64,000 bases of DNA from Paralithodes platypus (GCA_032716605.1 CM064573.1:9569709-9633708); one strand, 5' to 3'. Positions 52,930-63,992 are shown, numbered from the stretch's first letter. Notes: generated from the letters alone by a model not told the origin. Made by a program: numbers and translations.

Positions 52930-53425
52930 GAGGCCTTCTAATCCCCTAGATTGACACTGACTAGACTTATGACCTTTTAACTTCAGAAGACATATCCCGG
53001 GACATCTCAGCTAAAGTCGTCACTATCCCGACGAAAACTGAACAGGGCAAGCAATTCTAGGGCTTTCATAATACTGGCATGCTAGTAGTGATAGTCCTAG
53101 GATTACCCTCCCATTCAAGTAAAGATTGAACGGCATGCCGAATATCTTGAAAGGTCTGAGGAGTTCTTTTTCCTATTGATGATATATTGTTAGATGTGCC
53201 ATGGTATTATTCTAACATAATAATACCCAGTAGGCCACACCTTGTAATATTAAAAGTAGAACATATGGGCATGCCCTGAATCATACCTTTCTTATTAAAA
53301 ACCGCACCTCCTCCACTCTTCGAAGATACTTGACATGTCAAGGTCCTTCGTCTAGTACAGGGCTCTGCGAGACACCTTAACAGGCACTCTGCATAAAGAA
53401 GTCCTTAATACATCTGTCGGTAACA
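52930..53425. other. Unassigned 500-bp region; a weak endonuclease-like stretch on the minus strand
   Basis: The minus strand near 53300-53100 reads SGGGAVFNKKGMIQ and later TPQTFQDIRHAVQSLL, slightly like an APE endonuclease (GGGvaiyik). The catalytic GDFN and SDH motifs are absent and stops occur. I record it as unassigned. Confidence 0.25.
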
Positions 53426-53545
53426 TGTTGTTGTTGTTGTTGTTGTTGTTCCCTAAGCTGCCTGGCCGAACAGCCCCGAGTCCCTAAGGAAGGCCATGGC
53501 CACGGTCGGGCTTTCCCACAGAGCTCTCAAGGAGTGTAGATTGTG

Positions 53546-54490
53546 TTATTGGCGTAAGTGGTTGTGTGAAATGCAGTCTTCTATCATGCGTTTAATAGTA
53601 TGGGGTGCTGTGTTACAACCTGGGCAGGAGTCGACAACGGAGTCATCCAGTCTCTTCTGATAGCTCAGAAGGGCTGGATGGTGTCCGCATCTCAGCCTGG
53701 CCAGGTGGACTCTGTCCTCGCGAGGAAGGGAGGATTCAGAAGGATGGATTTCGGGAGGTCGTGCCTGCAGCTGCGTGTTGTTTATGAGTGAGTGGATGGA
53801 ACGGCGAGAGATATGAGTATGGATGTGCTTCTGGAAGCTGGTTTGGGGTGGGCAGGGAGGGAGAGAAGATAGTATTTGTGTGTGATAGCGTGTGCTGGGT
53901 GTTGTTTTAACATTTCTTGGTGTTTGTGGATGTGTTGCCATGTAGTGTAGTGGGTGGTGTTGGTTCGTGGAGGCTGCTGCCAGGAATTGAGTGCCTCTCA
54001 TGTCCAGATGGTCTTTGACTTTGAGGACTTTGGTTTCTTGATGTAGGTGATCTGTAGGTGAAGTAGCTGTGCAGCCTGTGATGATTTTTAGGGCTATATT
54101 TTGAATAGTCTGTAAGGTCTTATGATGTGTTTCAGCTAGGTTAGAAGCCCAGGCCGGGCTTGCGTATTCCATCACTGATCTTATGTATTGTTTGTAAACT
54201 GTGGTGGTAGTTTCTTTGTTGTGTTCAAATTTTGTGTGGGCAAGTGACCTGAGGGCATTAAGTCTGGGTGTCAGTTTCTTTTTAATGTTTGTGGTGTGCT
54301 GTTTGAATGTCATTTGAGTATCATATGTTACTCTTAGGATTTTGGGTGAGTGTGTGTGTGTTAGGGGTATGTTGTTTATGGTGAGTTGCGAGGAGTATGC
54401 GTGATCTCCTGTCCAGCTTGTGAGGAGGGTTGCAGTGGATTTGGCTGGGGCTAAATTAAGTCTGTTTGTAGTGCACCAGTCATGTAATGT
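53546..54490 (-). pseudogene. LINE 3 RT C-terminal part
   Basis: Open from the LINE 4 junction (LHDWCTTNRLNL) to the stop at 53546. The listed start at 54313 is only an internal methionine (MTFKQHTTNIKKKL). The typical SVMEYASPAWASNLAETHHK and KTLQTIQNIALKIITG phrases of Jockey-type LINEs follow, then CPGCN...HLRQ. Confidence 0.8.
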
Positions 54491-54575
54491 GTGTTTTTTT
54501 TTTTTTTTTTTTTTTTTTTAAGAGACAATGAACGGAGGAAGGAAAAACACAGATAAAACAAAAAGGTCCATGTGC

Positions 54576-56010
54576 CTAAAGGCATCCTCCATTCATAAAA
54601 TGTTTGTAACAACTGGATTTAAACATTTGTAGATTGTAAGTTTGTGGAAAGCAATTCGAGGGAAGTGAATTCCAAAGAGTAGTAGCTCTGGGGATAAATG
54701 AATTCTGATAAGCAGAAGTTCTGCATTGTGAAGGAGAAAGTGTAAATTCATGGGCGCTCTCAGCTGCCCTAGTTCTACGGGGAAAGATGTGGAGAGGCGG
54801 CACAATTGAAGCAAGTTCCTCGGAACAATTGCTGTGAAAATATCTGTAGAATAATGCAAGGGATGCAACGTTTCTTCGTATGGCTAATGTAGGAAGGTCC
54901 TGTGTGATTGCAGGGTTATTGATTAATCTAATAGCTTTATTTTGAATTTTGTCCAACTGCCTCAATGCAACCACTCCACTTCCACCCCACAGAGGTGAAC
55001 AGTAATCCATCTGAGAGCGCACATGACTTTTATATATTACGGCCAACTGCTCGTCAGTGAAGAATTCTCGAAATCTGTACAGTAGTCCCAGTTTTTTAGA
55101 GGCATTCTTAGCAATGCTTCTAACATAATGTGTCCAGCTCAAGTTAGTAGTTAATGTTACACCGAGAATGTCAATACTAGGGGAAGTGGGAATATTTACA
55201 TCATTAAAAAATATATGGGAGTCAGTGAGATTCTGTCGGTTAGAAAATTGAATGTACTTGGTTTTCTGTGCATTAAAGGAAACTAGATTCTCTTGTCCCC
55301 ATTCATTAATTCTAGAAAGGTCCTGGTTCAGAGAAATTGCAGTGTTTATTTTTGAATTTATAAGATCGGGTTGGGTGAAAGAATTGGTAAATGTGAAGGA
55401 ACTGTGGAGTGTTGAGTCATCTGCGTAGGAATGTATTGGATTATGAGTGGTAGATATGAGATCATTGATATGAATGAGGAACAGAGTTGGGGCCAAAACT
55501 GATCCCTGGGGAACACCAGCATTTATTGAGTGAAATTGAGAATAAAGGCCATCTACCATTACACGTATTTTTCTGTTATGAAGATAAGAAGAAATTAGTG
55601 GAACTAATGATGCAAGGCCGTAGTGTGACATCTTCGACAATAAGGATTGATGCCAGACTCTATCAAATGCCTTTGATATATCCAGTGCTATTGTATGTGT
55701 TTCACCATGTTGGTCTGTAGCCTGGTTGATTTGATGCGCAAGAAGGCAAAGAATGTCTGCAGTTGATCGACATCGTCTAAAACCATATTGCCTATCACTG
55801 ATTAATTTATTATTCTCCAGATGCTTAATTATGTGATTATTTAATATAATTTCAAAAACTTTGCCAAGAGTGGAAGTTATAGCTATTGGTCTGTAGTTTG
55901 ATGGATCTGAAGAGGCACCTTTTTTAGGAACTGGATGGATGTTTGCTTCTTTCCAGGGTACTGGGAAGCATGAGGTATGAGTACACAGACGGAAAATTTT
56001 GCCAATACAG
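54576..56010 (-). pseudogene. LINE 4 reverse transcriptase
   Basis: In order: WKEANIHPVPKKGASSDPSN, YRPIAITSTLGKVFEIILN, RQYGFRRCRSTADILCLLA, ALDISKAFDRVWHQSLL (motif A), GVPQGSVLAPTLFLIHINDL and HSYADDSTLHSS (motif C). Then come IDILGVTLTTNLSWTHYVR, QMDYCSPLWGG and a C-terminus NSLPSNCFPQTYNLQMFKSS. All catalytic residues are present. A one-base shift in AAAATTTT near 56000 separates it from the endonuclease frame. It is related to LINE 6. Confidence 0.88.
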
Positions 56011-57290
56011 GAGCGAGCACCAAGGAGCAATTCTTAAGTACTATTGGAGGAATTTCATCTGGACCAGGAGCCTTATCTACTGAGAGATTCTGCAAAATAG
56101 TTTTGACATGTCTGGTGTGGATCTTAAGTGAGGGAATTTCAGGTGAATTAAAATTAAGTACAGGGACATCTTGATTTATTTCATCTAAGGTTGAGTTGGT
56201 GGAGAAAATATCCGCAAGAAGGTTAGCTTTACCTCGTGGGTCACTTACAAGATTGCCAGTCGGAGATTTTAATGGTGGAATGGATGAAGCAGTAGTGAAG
56301 TTGGATTTGAATGAGTTAAGAGTAGACCAAAATTTATTGTTATTATTTGGATTATTTAGAAGTTTATTTGCCTGCTTATGGAGAAAGTTTGATTTAGTTA
56401 GGTTTAATACAGTTTTGGCATGATTTCTGATGTTTCTAAAGTAATTAAAGGCTTCATGTGTTTTTGATCTTGTGTATGCATTGTAGGCTATTGCTTTTTG
56501 TTCAGTTACTCTAGCACAATTATGGTCAAACCATTTAGGTGAATTAGATCTTTTACTGTACTTTTGATGAGGAATAAAAGTTTCCATTCCAATTTTTACA
56601 AAATCTTGTATGTGGCTCAAGGTGGAGTGTGCATCATTAGAAAAGAAAGAGGTCCAGGGAATATCAATAAAGAAACCTTGAAGACCCTCCCAGTCTGCCC
56701 TATCGTAATGCCATTTAGTCACCAAAACAGGTTCAGAGTGGGAAGGTGTGGTAGGTGATAGACAGGTGGCCTGTATCAGACAGTGATCAGAAGATCCAAG
56801 CGGGGACCTCACTGTAACATCATAATTTTCTGAATTGGTTGTTAAAAATAAGTCCAGTAGGTGGGAATTATGATTAGGATTATCTGGTACACGGGTGGGT
56901 TGGTTGACTAGTTGAATGAGATTAAATGAGTCTGCAAATAGCTCACATTCAAGACCAGCATCATCAGTCCTGGCTGAATGAGTGAGCCATTCAACATTAT
57001 GGACATTAAAATCACCCAACACAGTGATTTCAGAAGAAGCATTTAAGTTGAGGACACTGAGTTGTGAGGACAGAGAATCAAAAAGACTTTGCTCTGGAGG
57101 AGTATTTGGGGAACGGTAGATGCAACATATGTATTTAAATTTACCAGCAGAAATTAATTTGTATATAGAATAATCAAAATAGGGACAATTGAAACTAGTA
57201 ACCTCCTCCAGGGCAATTTCAGATTTTGCGAAGCAACATACACCACCTTTAGGTCTGAAATTTTGGAGCAGTTGATAACCTGGAAAATTA
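55995..57290 (-). pseudogene. LINE 4 endonuclease and linker
   Basis: The frame carries KFKYICCIYRSPNTPPEQSL, EITVLGDFNVHNVEWL (GDFN), LLDLFLTTNSENYDV and SPLGSSDHCLIQA (SDH). A basic linker (SKRSNSPKWFDHNCARV) and DKAPGPDEIPPIVLKN leading into RT follow. The frame as read from 57472 is chimeric. Residues 1-17 come from the SINE-like insertion, 18-61 from LINE 3 (including its YADD), and the rest from LINE 4, so that start codon has no biological meaning. Confidence 0.85.
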
Positions 57291-57420
57291 AGATAGGGTT
57301 GAAGGAGATCTGTTGCTGTGCCTGGGTCTTGGTGTGTGCATGTGAGTGTTATGTCGTCTGCGTAGGAGGCTATGTTTATTTGGGGTGTATTGGGTGTATT
57401 TATATCATGCATGTACAGAT

Positions 57421-57805
57421 CGGGTGGATGGGACACATTAGCCTTGCTCGGCAACTCATCTAGGGGAGACAACCTTAAACAAATCCGGGTGGATGGGACT
57501 CGTCAGTCTTGGTTGGCAACCTGTCTAGGGGAGTAAACCTGATACAAATCCGTACTGCTTACCTAAGGGTAAGGCAGGTTAGTGGATGGATTAGCCGAAC
57601 ACCACTGTAGAAAAATAGTGCTAACAAGATACACAGAAGGCCTCGGAGTCCGACGGATCCTAAATTGAGTGGTCAATCCTGTAAGTCCTTCACTAAACTG
57701 GCTCGGGTTGTCCCTCTCACAGGGAATAGGTCTGCTTGGGGGCATTCTGTGTATGGCCACCCTCGTAAGGGGAGTAAGGCGTCCGGGAATAGATAGATAG
57801 ATAGA
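57421..57805 (+). mobile_element. SINE-like retroposon with (TAGA)n tail and 10-bp target duplication
   Basis: ATGTACAGAT stands at 57411-57420 and again at 57806-57815, exactly bracketing a 385-bp insert in LINE 3. The insert begins with two copies of a 65-bp unit (CGGGTGGATGGGACACATTA and CGGGTGGATGGGACTCGTCA) and ends in (TAGA)n. I do not see a clear tRNA A or B box. The tail matches LINE 8, which suggests, without proof, that RTE machinery moved it. Confidence 0.82.
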
Positions 57806-58254
57806 TGTACAGATTAAAGAGTGCGGGCGACAGGACGGATCCTTGCGGGACTCCGTTTGGGAAATTTCTGATGCTAGATGACTGACCGGCAAAAGATATG
57901 TGTGCACATCTGCCTGCTAAGGATTGTCTGCATAACATGATTATCGAAGTAAGAGTTAAATAAAACTGTTCTTATAATTACACTTGGTGTTATATGTATC
58001 CTCTATTGTCTTATATGCATGTATTTGTATGATCTTGGAATTCTCCAGTCAAGTAGAACTCACCACGACCAATAAGCAAACCTGGTAAAACCCCTGGCAT
58101 AACATATATAATATTATATCTTAGTGCCACCCTTCCCAACAAAGACCCCCACCCCACCCTCGCCCACGCCCACCCCGACCCACGCCTGTTACTACGCTGT
58201 TGACCTTTACCCCTCCCACCCCTCCCCCTGGTCCTGCACGAGATTTGTTTATGC

Positions 58255-58607
58255 TTAGAGGAGATGAGTCGTTTTTCTGGTCCCCCTTCTCCCTCGTGTT
58301 TAGCCATATTATTTCTGAGATTTTAAGACATTCGGCCCATTAGCTTGGCGATTTTAAGATCTTTCACCCCATTTCGTTGTCAATTTTAAAACCTTTCATG
58401 CCATTTAGGTGTCGAATTTTTCCTAGCAAGCCATAGCGAGACCGTAATTTTCAGAGGAACCGGCCTTCGGCCACCGAAACATTTACAAATATATCTCCAA
58501 GTGGGGTCTAGGGGGTGTTTTGGGGGGATTGATGGAGGTCTAAGGAGGAAACTATAAAAATACAAAAGAAAAACATAAATAAGCAAATAAATGCGCCAAT
58601 CCCCCCC
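58255..58607 (+). mobile_element. Family B MITE, copy 13, followed by a half family A element
   Basis: It runs from TTAGAGGAGATGAGTCG to about CCAATCCCCCCCG. The core CCGGCCTTCGGCC is shortened. Directly after it, GTCGATTTTATTCAGCTTAG and GGAGTCAGAGGGTTAA (58608-58658) are half of a family A copy. Bases 57941-58254 show nothing recognisable except C-rich runs. Confidence 0.65.
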
Positions 58608-58914
58608 GTCGATTTTATTCAGCTTAGGCCATAGGATTGTGGGAGTCAGAGGGTTAATGGGCGAGCTCACACATGTACCTAGTTTCTAGTTCGATTCCTT
58701 CGAGTGATGATATTATGTGGTGATGGGCTGGTCTATCAGAGTGAGAACTGAGCGATCTCTGCCATACCCATAGCTTACTCTGACTGTTCCTTTTACTTAT
58801 ATGTTTTCTAGATCTCGAGTGACGGCGTCTTCTCCGTGGATTGACCTCCCAATCTACCAAGATTGGAAGCCAAAGCGTCACATTTTTTCCTTTGCCCCTC
58901 AACTTTCTCTTCAT

Positions 58915-59127
58915 AATTGCTGAGGGGCACAGGGTCCTGGGTGGGGCTTTGGTTTCCCGGGCGTTTCCGCACCCTCCTCAGCTCCCCGCCATGGAGTGGC
59001 TTCGGTCACCCAGGCTTTATTGTGGTCGGCAGGGAGGGTTCTGTGGGGGCGCTTGGTTATGGCCTTGGCCTTGCTCGGGGCCTTGGGGCTGTTCGGCCAG
59101 GCAGCTTGGGGAACAACAACAACAACA
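58915..59127 (+). mobile_element. LINE 3-family 3' tail with (AAC)n
   Basis: GGGGCTGTTCGGCCAGGCAG plus CTTGGGG(AAC)n matches the 3' end of LINE 3 at 53426-53500. The upstream 150 bases are GC-rich and probably 3' UTR. The last AAC units run into the eroded left end of the next family A element. Confidence 0.6.
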
Positions 59128-59325
59128 ACCCCTTCTGTACCGGCGACGTCTTTTTAATTTTGTCCTAGATATATTTAGACAAATTTGTGCCGTTTATGCA
59201 GGATCTGTGGTAGTGAGAGACGTCGAAGCCTGTTAATTACTGGAGGCCCTTTTAAAGCTGAATAAAATCGTCTAATATTAGCCAGAGTAAAGCTAAAAAG
59301 ACGGGACCAGTATTGAATGGGTTAA
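59125..59325 (+). mobile_element. Family A MITE, copy 9
   Basis: CCCCTTCTGTACCGGCGACG on the left and GACCAGTATTGAATGGGTTAA on the right. The left TTAA has been replaced by ACAA within the (AAC)n tract. Confidence 0.7.
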
Positions 59326-59449
59326 TTGTAAAACAAAAAATATATATATTATATATACACATACAAAGTTTTTCTACTCTTTATGGTGCTAATTTGATCC
59401 CGTTGTTTGAAACATTTATTACATTATATTATTTGTTACAATCAAACGT

Positions 59450-59782
59450 TTAAAGGGGAGTGGGCGTACTTGCTTCCTCATTTTTTTTGTTATTTTTTTT
59501 TTTTTATTATATTAGTTCCTCCCTAGACCTCCGTCAACATTAAAAAGACCCCACAACCCTCCATGATAAATGTGTACATTTTCGATAGAAAAATGTCCCA
59601 GCCGAAGGCCGGTTCCTCTTAAATTACAGGCTCGCTATCGCTCGCCAAGAAAAAAATCGACACCTAAATGGCACGAAAGGCCTTAACATTGACAAAGAAA
59701 TGAGGTGAGAGGTCTTAAAATCTCAAACTAATGGGGCTAAACACGAGGAAGAAGGGGGGGGGGGCTGTAGTTTGCTGCTAAA
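59450..59782 (-). mobile_element. Family B MITE, copy 14
   Basis: Minus orientation from TTAAAGGGGAGTGGGCG. The core TTTTCGATAGAAAAATGTCC, CAGCCGAAGGCCGG and CAGGCTCGCTATCGCTCGCC is present. The right end is degraded near GCTGCTAAAG. Confidence 0.68.
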
Positions 59783-59939
59783 GAAATATTGCAATACTGT
59801 ATGTGTATGTTGATAACCCAGTATAATATAAACAAATAAAGCCCCTCCCTTTGACCGCCCAGGGTTCAAGGTCATTCAACAGATATATCGCGTGACGCAT
59901 TGTGGCTCATAGAGATAGTGAGGGCATGTGAGTTTGTTG

Positions 59940-59991
59940 TGTATGTATGTGAGTGTGGTGTGTTGTGTCATGTGAGTTTGTTGTGTATGTA

Positions 59992-60035
<44 letters not shown>

Positions 60036-60816
60036 GTGTGTGTGTGTGGTGTTGTGTTGTGTTGTGTATACTGTGTGTTGTGTTGTGTATACTGTGTGTT
60101 GTGTTGTGTATACTGTGTGTTGTGCTGTGTATGTCTGTGTGTTATGTTGTGTATGTCTGTGTGTTGTGTTGTGTATGTCTGTGTGTGGTGTGGTGTGTTG
60201 TGTATGTCTGTGTGTGGTGTGTTGTGTTGTGTTGTGTATGTCTGTGTGTGGTGTGTTGTGTATGTCTGTGAGTGTGTTGTGTTGTGTATGTCTGTGTGTT
60301 GTGTTGTGTATGTCTGTGTGTGGTGTGTTGTGTTGTGTTGTGTATGTCTGTGAGTGTGTTGTGTTGTGTATGTCTGTGAGTGTGTTGTGTTGTGTATGTC
60401 TGTGTGTTGTGTTGTGTATGTCTGTGAGTGTGTTGTGTTGTGTATGTCTGTGAGTGTGTTGTGTTGTGTATGTCTGTGTGTTGGGTTGTGTATGTCTGTG
60501 TGTTGTGTTGTGTATGTCTGTGTGTTGTGTTGTGTATGTCTGTGAGTGTGTTGTGTTGTGTATGTCTGTGTGTTGTGTTGTGTATGTCTGTGTGTTGTGT
60601 TGTGTATGTCTGTGAGTGTGTTGTGTTGTGTATGTCTGTGTGTTGTGTTGTGTATGTCTGTGAGTGTGTTGTGTTGTGTATGTCTGTGAGTGTGTTGTGT
60701 TGTGTATGTCTGTGAGTGTGTTGTGTTGTGATCTCTGGGTGTGTTGTGTTGTGATCTCTGGGTGTGTTGTGTTGTGATCTCTGGGTGTGTTGTGTTGTGT
60801 ATGTCTGTGTGTTGTG
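59940..60816. repeat. G+T satellite, first block (TGTTGTGTATGTCTGTGAG)
   Basis: Units of about 16-28 bp are built from GTGTTGTGTTGTG and TATGTCTGTGAGTG, with (GT)n at 60000-60030. C occurs almost only in GTCTGTG. The repeated short frames rich in C and V come from this composition and are not genes. Confidence 0.93.
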
Positions 60817-61516
60817 TTACTTACTTTGTTACTTTGTTACTTTGTAGGTGTTTAGGTGAAATCACCACGGTCGATCTGGGGATCCGCCGCTTCCACACAT
60901 CCTCTCGATCTTGAGGTACTGGATTTGGTCAATGATCGAGTTTGACCCAGCTCCTCTGTTGGTCGGGCCGTGTGGTATAGGAGGCTCATCTGGTATGTGC
61001 TCCAGGATTCCATCTAGCCTCCACTTGAACGCTTCTGTACTGCACCCAGTCATGTCTCTAACTGGTCTAGGGAGACAGTTGAAGAGCCTGGGTCCAGTGT
61101 TACTGAAGCTTTCTGCCTGGATGGTCTTGAGCCTTTGAGAGACACAGTTTAACGACCTTCTTGTGCAGGTTCTGCCAAACCTGGGGTGACTTTGGCTCTT
61201 GATGCCTTCCCCTTCTCTTGGCGATGGGTTTGGTACTGTGCCCTCAAGGATCTTCCAGGTGTAGATCACAATGTAGCGCTCCCGTCGTCTTTGTATGGAG
61301 TACAACTTTAGGTGTTTCAGTCTCTCCCAGTAGTTTAAGGAGTCTCTGGATATTTTTCTAGTGAACACCCTTTGTACTTGTTCTAACTCCTGTATCTCTT
61401 TAACTTTATAGGGAGACCACAGCTGACATGCGTACTCCATTTTAGAGACTACACGTGATTTCCAAAGGGGTAGAAGGTGTTCTGGGTTTCTGGTCAGAAA
61501 TGTTCGAAGAAAATGT
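60817..61516 (-). pseudogene. LINE 7 RT C-terminus inserted in the G+T satellite
   Basis: The minus frame runs from about 61516 (FLTRNPEHLLPLWKSRVVSK), through MEYACQLWSPYKVKEIQELE, YWERLKHLKLYSIQRRRERY and IIYTWKILEG-like sequence, to GPRLFNCLPRPVRD and HIPDEPPIPHG. It stops at 60862. This C-terminus is of a LINE type I associate with decapod genomes, from memory. The 3' tail is a short repeat of AAAGT type (plus strand ACTTTGTTACTTTGTTACTT). Satellite flanks both sides. 5'-truncated. Confidence 0.8.
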
Positions 61517-63951
61517 TGTGTATGTCTGTGAGTGTGTGGTGTGTTGTGTTGTGTTGTGTATGTCTGTGAGTGTGTTGTGTTGTGTATGTCTGTGTGTTGT
61601 GTTGTGTATGTCTGTGTGTGGTGTGTTGTGTTGTGTATGTCTGTGAGTGTGTTGTGATGTTGTGTATGTCTGTGTGTGTGTGGTGTGTTGTGTTGTGTTG
61701 TGTATGTCTGTGAGTGTGTTGTGTTGTGTATGTCTGTGTGTTGTGTTGTGTATGGCTGTGTGTGGTGTGTTGTGTTGTGTTATGCATGTCTGTGAGTGTG
61801 TTGTGATGTGTATGTCTGTGTGTTGTGTTGTGTATGTCTGTGTGTTGTGTTGTGTATGTCTGTGAGTGTGGTGTGTTGTGTATGTCTGTGAGTGTGGTGT
61901 GTTGTGTTGTGTATGTCTGTGAGTGTATTGTGTAGTGTATGTCTGTGTGTGTATTGTGTTGTGTATGTCTGTGAGTGTTTTGTGTTGTGTATGTCTGTGA
62001 GTGTGTTGTGTTGTGTATGTCTGTGTGTTGTGTAGTGTATGTCTGTGAGTGTATTGTGTTGTGTATGTCTGTGAGTGATTTGTGTTGTGTATGTCTGAGT
62101 GTTTTGTGTTGTGTATGTCTGTGAGTGTATTGTGTAGTGTATGTCTGTGAGTGTATTGTGTTGTGTATGTCTGTGTGTGTATTGTGTTGTGTATGTCTGT
62201 GAGTGTTTTGTGTTGTGTATGTCTGTGAGTGTATTGTGTAGTATATGTCTGTGAGTGTATTGTGTTGTGTATGTGTGTGTGTATTGTGTTGTGTATGTAT
62301 GTGAGTGTTTTGTGTTGTGTATGTCTGTGAGTGTATTGTGTTGTGTATGTCTGTGAGTGTATTGTGTAGTGTATGTCTGTGTGTTGTGTTGTGTATGTCT
62401 GTGAGTGTATTGTGTTGTGTATGTATGTGTGTGTATTGTGTTGTGTATGTCTGTGAGTGTTTTGTGTTGTGTATGTATGTGTGTGTATTGTGTAGTGTAT
62501 GTCTGTGAGTGTTTTGTGTTGTGTATGTATGTGTGTGTATTGTGTTGTGTATGTCTGTGAGTGTATTGTGTAGTGTATGTCTGTGTGTTGTGTTGTGTAT
62601 GTCTGTGAGTGTATTGTGTTGTGTATGTCTGTGAGTGTATTGTGTTGTGTATGTCTGTGAGTGTATTGTGTAGTGTATGTCTGTGTGTTGTGTTGTGTAT
62701 GTCTGTGAGTGTATTGTGTTGTGTATGTCTGTGAGTGTATTGTGTAGTGTATGTCTGTGAGTGTATTGTGTTGTGTATGTCTGTGAGTGTATTGTGTAGT
62801 GTATATCTGTGAGTGTATTGTGTTGTGTATGTCTGTGTGTTGTGTAGTGTATGTCTGTGAGTGTATTGTGTTGTGTATGTCTGTGTGTTGTGTAGTGTAT
62901 GTCTGTGAGTGTATTGTGTTGTGTATATATGTGAGTGTATTGTGTAGTGTATATCTGTGAGTGTATTGTGTAGTGTATATCTGTGAGTGTATTGTGTAGT
63001 GTATATCTGAGTGTATTGTGTTGTGTATGTCTGTGAGTGTATTGTGTAGTATTGTGAGTGTATTGTGTAGTATTGTGAGTGTATTGTGTAGTATTGTGAG
63101 TGTATTGTGTAGTATTGTGTAGTATTGTGAGTGTATTGTGTAGTATTGTGAGTGTATTGTGTTGTGTATGTCTGTGAGTGTATTGTGTAGTGTATATCTG
63201 TGAGTGTATTGTGTTGTGTATATCTGTGAGTGTATTGTGTTGTGTATGTTTGTGAGTGTATTGTGTTGTGTCTTTGGTGTAGTGTGTGTATGGTGAGTGT
63301 ATTGTGTAGTGTATATCTGTGAGTGTATTGTGTAGTGTATATCTGTGAGTGTATTGTGTTGTGTATATCTGTGAGTGTATTGTGTAGTGTATATCTGTGA
63401 GTGTATTGTGTAGTGTATCTGTGTGTATTGTTGTGTATATCTGTGAGTGTATTGTGTAGTGTATGTCTGTGAGTGTATTGTGTTGTGTATGTCTGTGTGT
63501 GTATTGTGTTGTGTATGTCTGTGAGTGTATTGTGTAGTGTATATCTGTGAGTGTTTTGTGTTGTGTATGTCTGTGAGTGTATTGTGTTGTGTATGTCTGT
63601 GAGTGTATTGTGTAGTGTATGTCTGTGTATTGTGTTGTGTATGTCTGTGAGTGTATTGTGTAGTGTATATCTGTGAGTGTATTGTGTTGTGTATGTCTGT
63701 GAGTGTATTGTGTAGTGTATGTCTGTGAGTGTATTGTGTAGTGTATGTCTGTGTGTTGTGTTGTGTTGTGTATGTCTGTGAGTGTGTTGTGTTGTGTATG
63801 TAAGAGTGTTGTATAGTGTGTATGAATATAATGTGTGTGTATTTAGTGTTTGTGTTGTGTGTATCAGTGTATGTAAGTGATGTGTGTGTGTGTGTGTATG
63901 TGTCTGTTTTGCATGGTGTGTGTTATGCTATATGTGGCATGTTGTTGTTGT

Positions 63952-63990
<39 letters not shown>
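61517..63990. repeat. G+T satellite, second block
   Basis: A typical unit is TGTGTTGTGTATGTCTGTGA plus GTGTAT (26 bp), with TAGTGTATATCTGTGAG as a variant from about 61.9 kb onward. A short run of TATTGTGTAGTATTGTGAG lies at 63030-63150. The block continues to the window end, finishing in (GT)n. Confidence 0.93.

Positions 63991-63992
<2 letters not shown>

Larger units (their letters stand above)
54494..57290 (-). mobile_element. LINE 4: nearly intact non-LTR retrotransposon inserted in LINE 3
   Basis: It is bounded on its 3' side by poly-A (plus-strand T at 54494-54519) and on its 5' side by a junction inside LINE 3 near 57290. It encodes endonuclease and reverse transcriptase in about 900 codons with a single frameshift. 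The extreme N-terminus of the endonuclease is missing, so it is 5'-truncated. I could not find a convincing target-site duplication: the bases next to the poly-A (CACACATTAC) do not match those before the 5' junction. Confidence 0.85.
53426..57940 (-). mobile_element. LINE 3: Jockey-like retrotransposon, split by LINE 4 and by a SINE-like retroposon
   Basis: Three pieces belong together on the minus strand. 57938-57816: IRNFPNGVPQGSVLSPALFN (RT motif B region). 57410-57291: INIASYADDITLTCTHQD (catalytic YADD). 54490-53546: HDWCTTNRLNLAPAKST, then ARLRCGHHPALLSYQKRLD and DSCPGCNTAPHTIKRMIEDC (C-terminal cysteine motif). A 3' UTR follows with GGGGCTGTTCGGCCAGGCAG and an (AAC)n tail (plus strand (GTT)n at 53426-53450). 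The same tail occurs on the plus strand at 59070-59127. The 5' end is truncated near 57940. Confidence 0.85.

Noticed and set aside
52930..53330. APE endonuclease domain on the minus strand (GGGAVFNKKG)
   Set aside because: Only one weak motif; GDFN and SDH are missing and stops intervene. Kept as an unassigned region.
59900..62508. Cysteine/valine-rich small proteins
   Set aside because: Translation of the TGTGTTGTGTATGTC satellite in any frame; no real coding signal.
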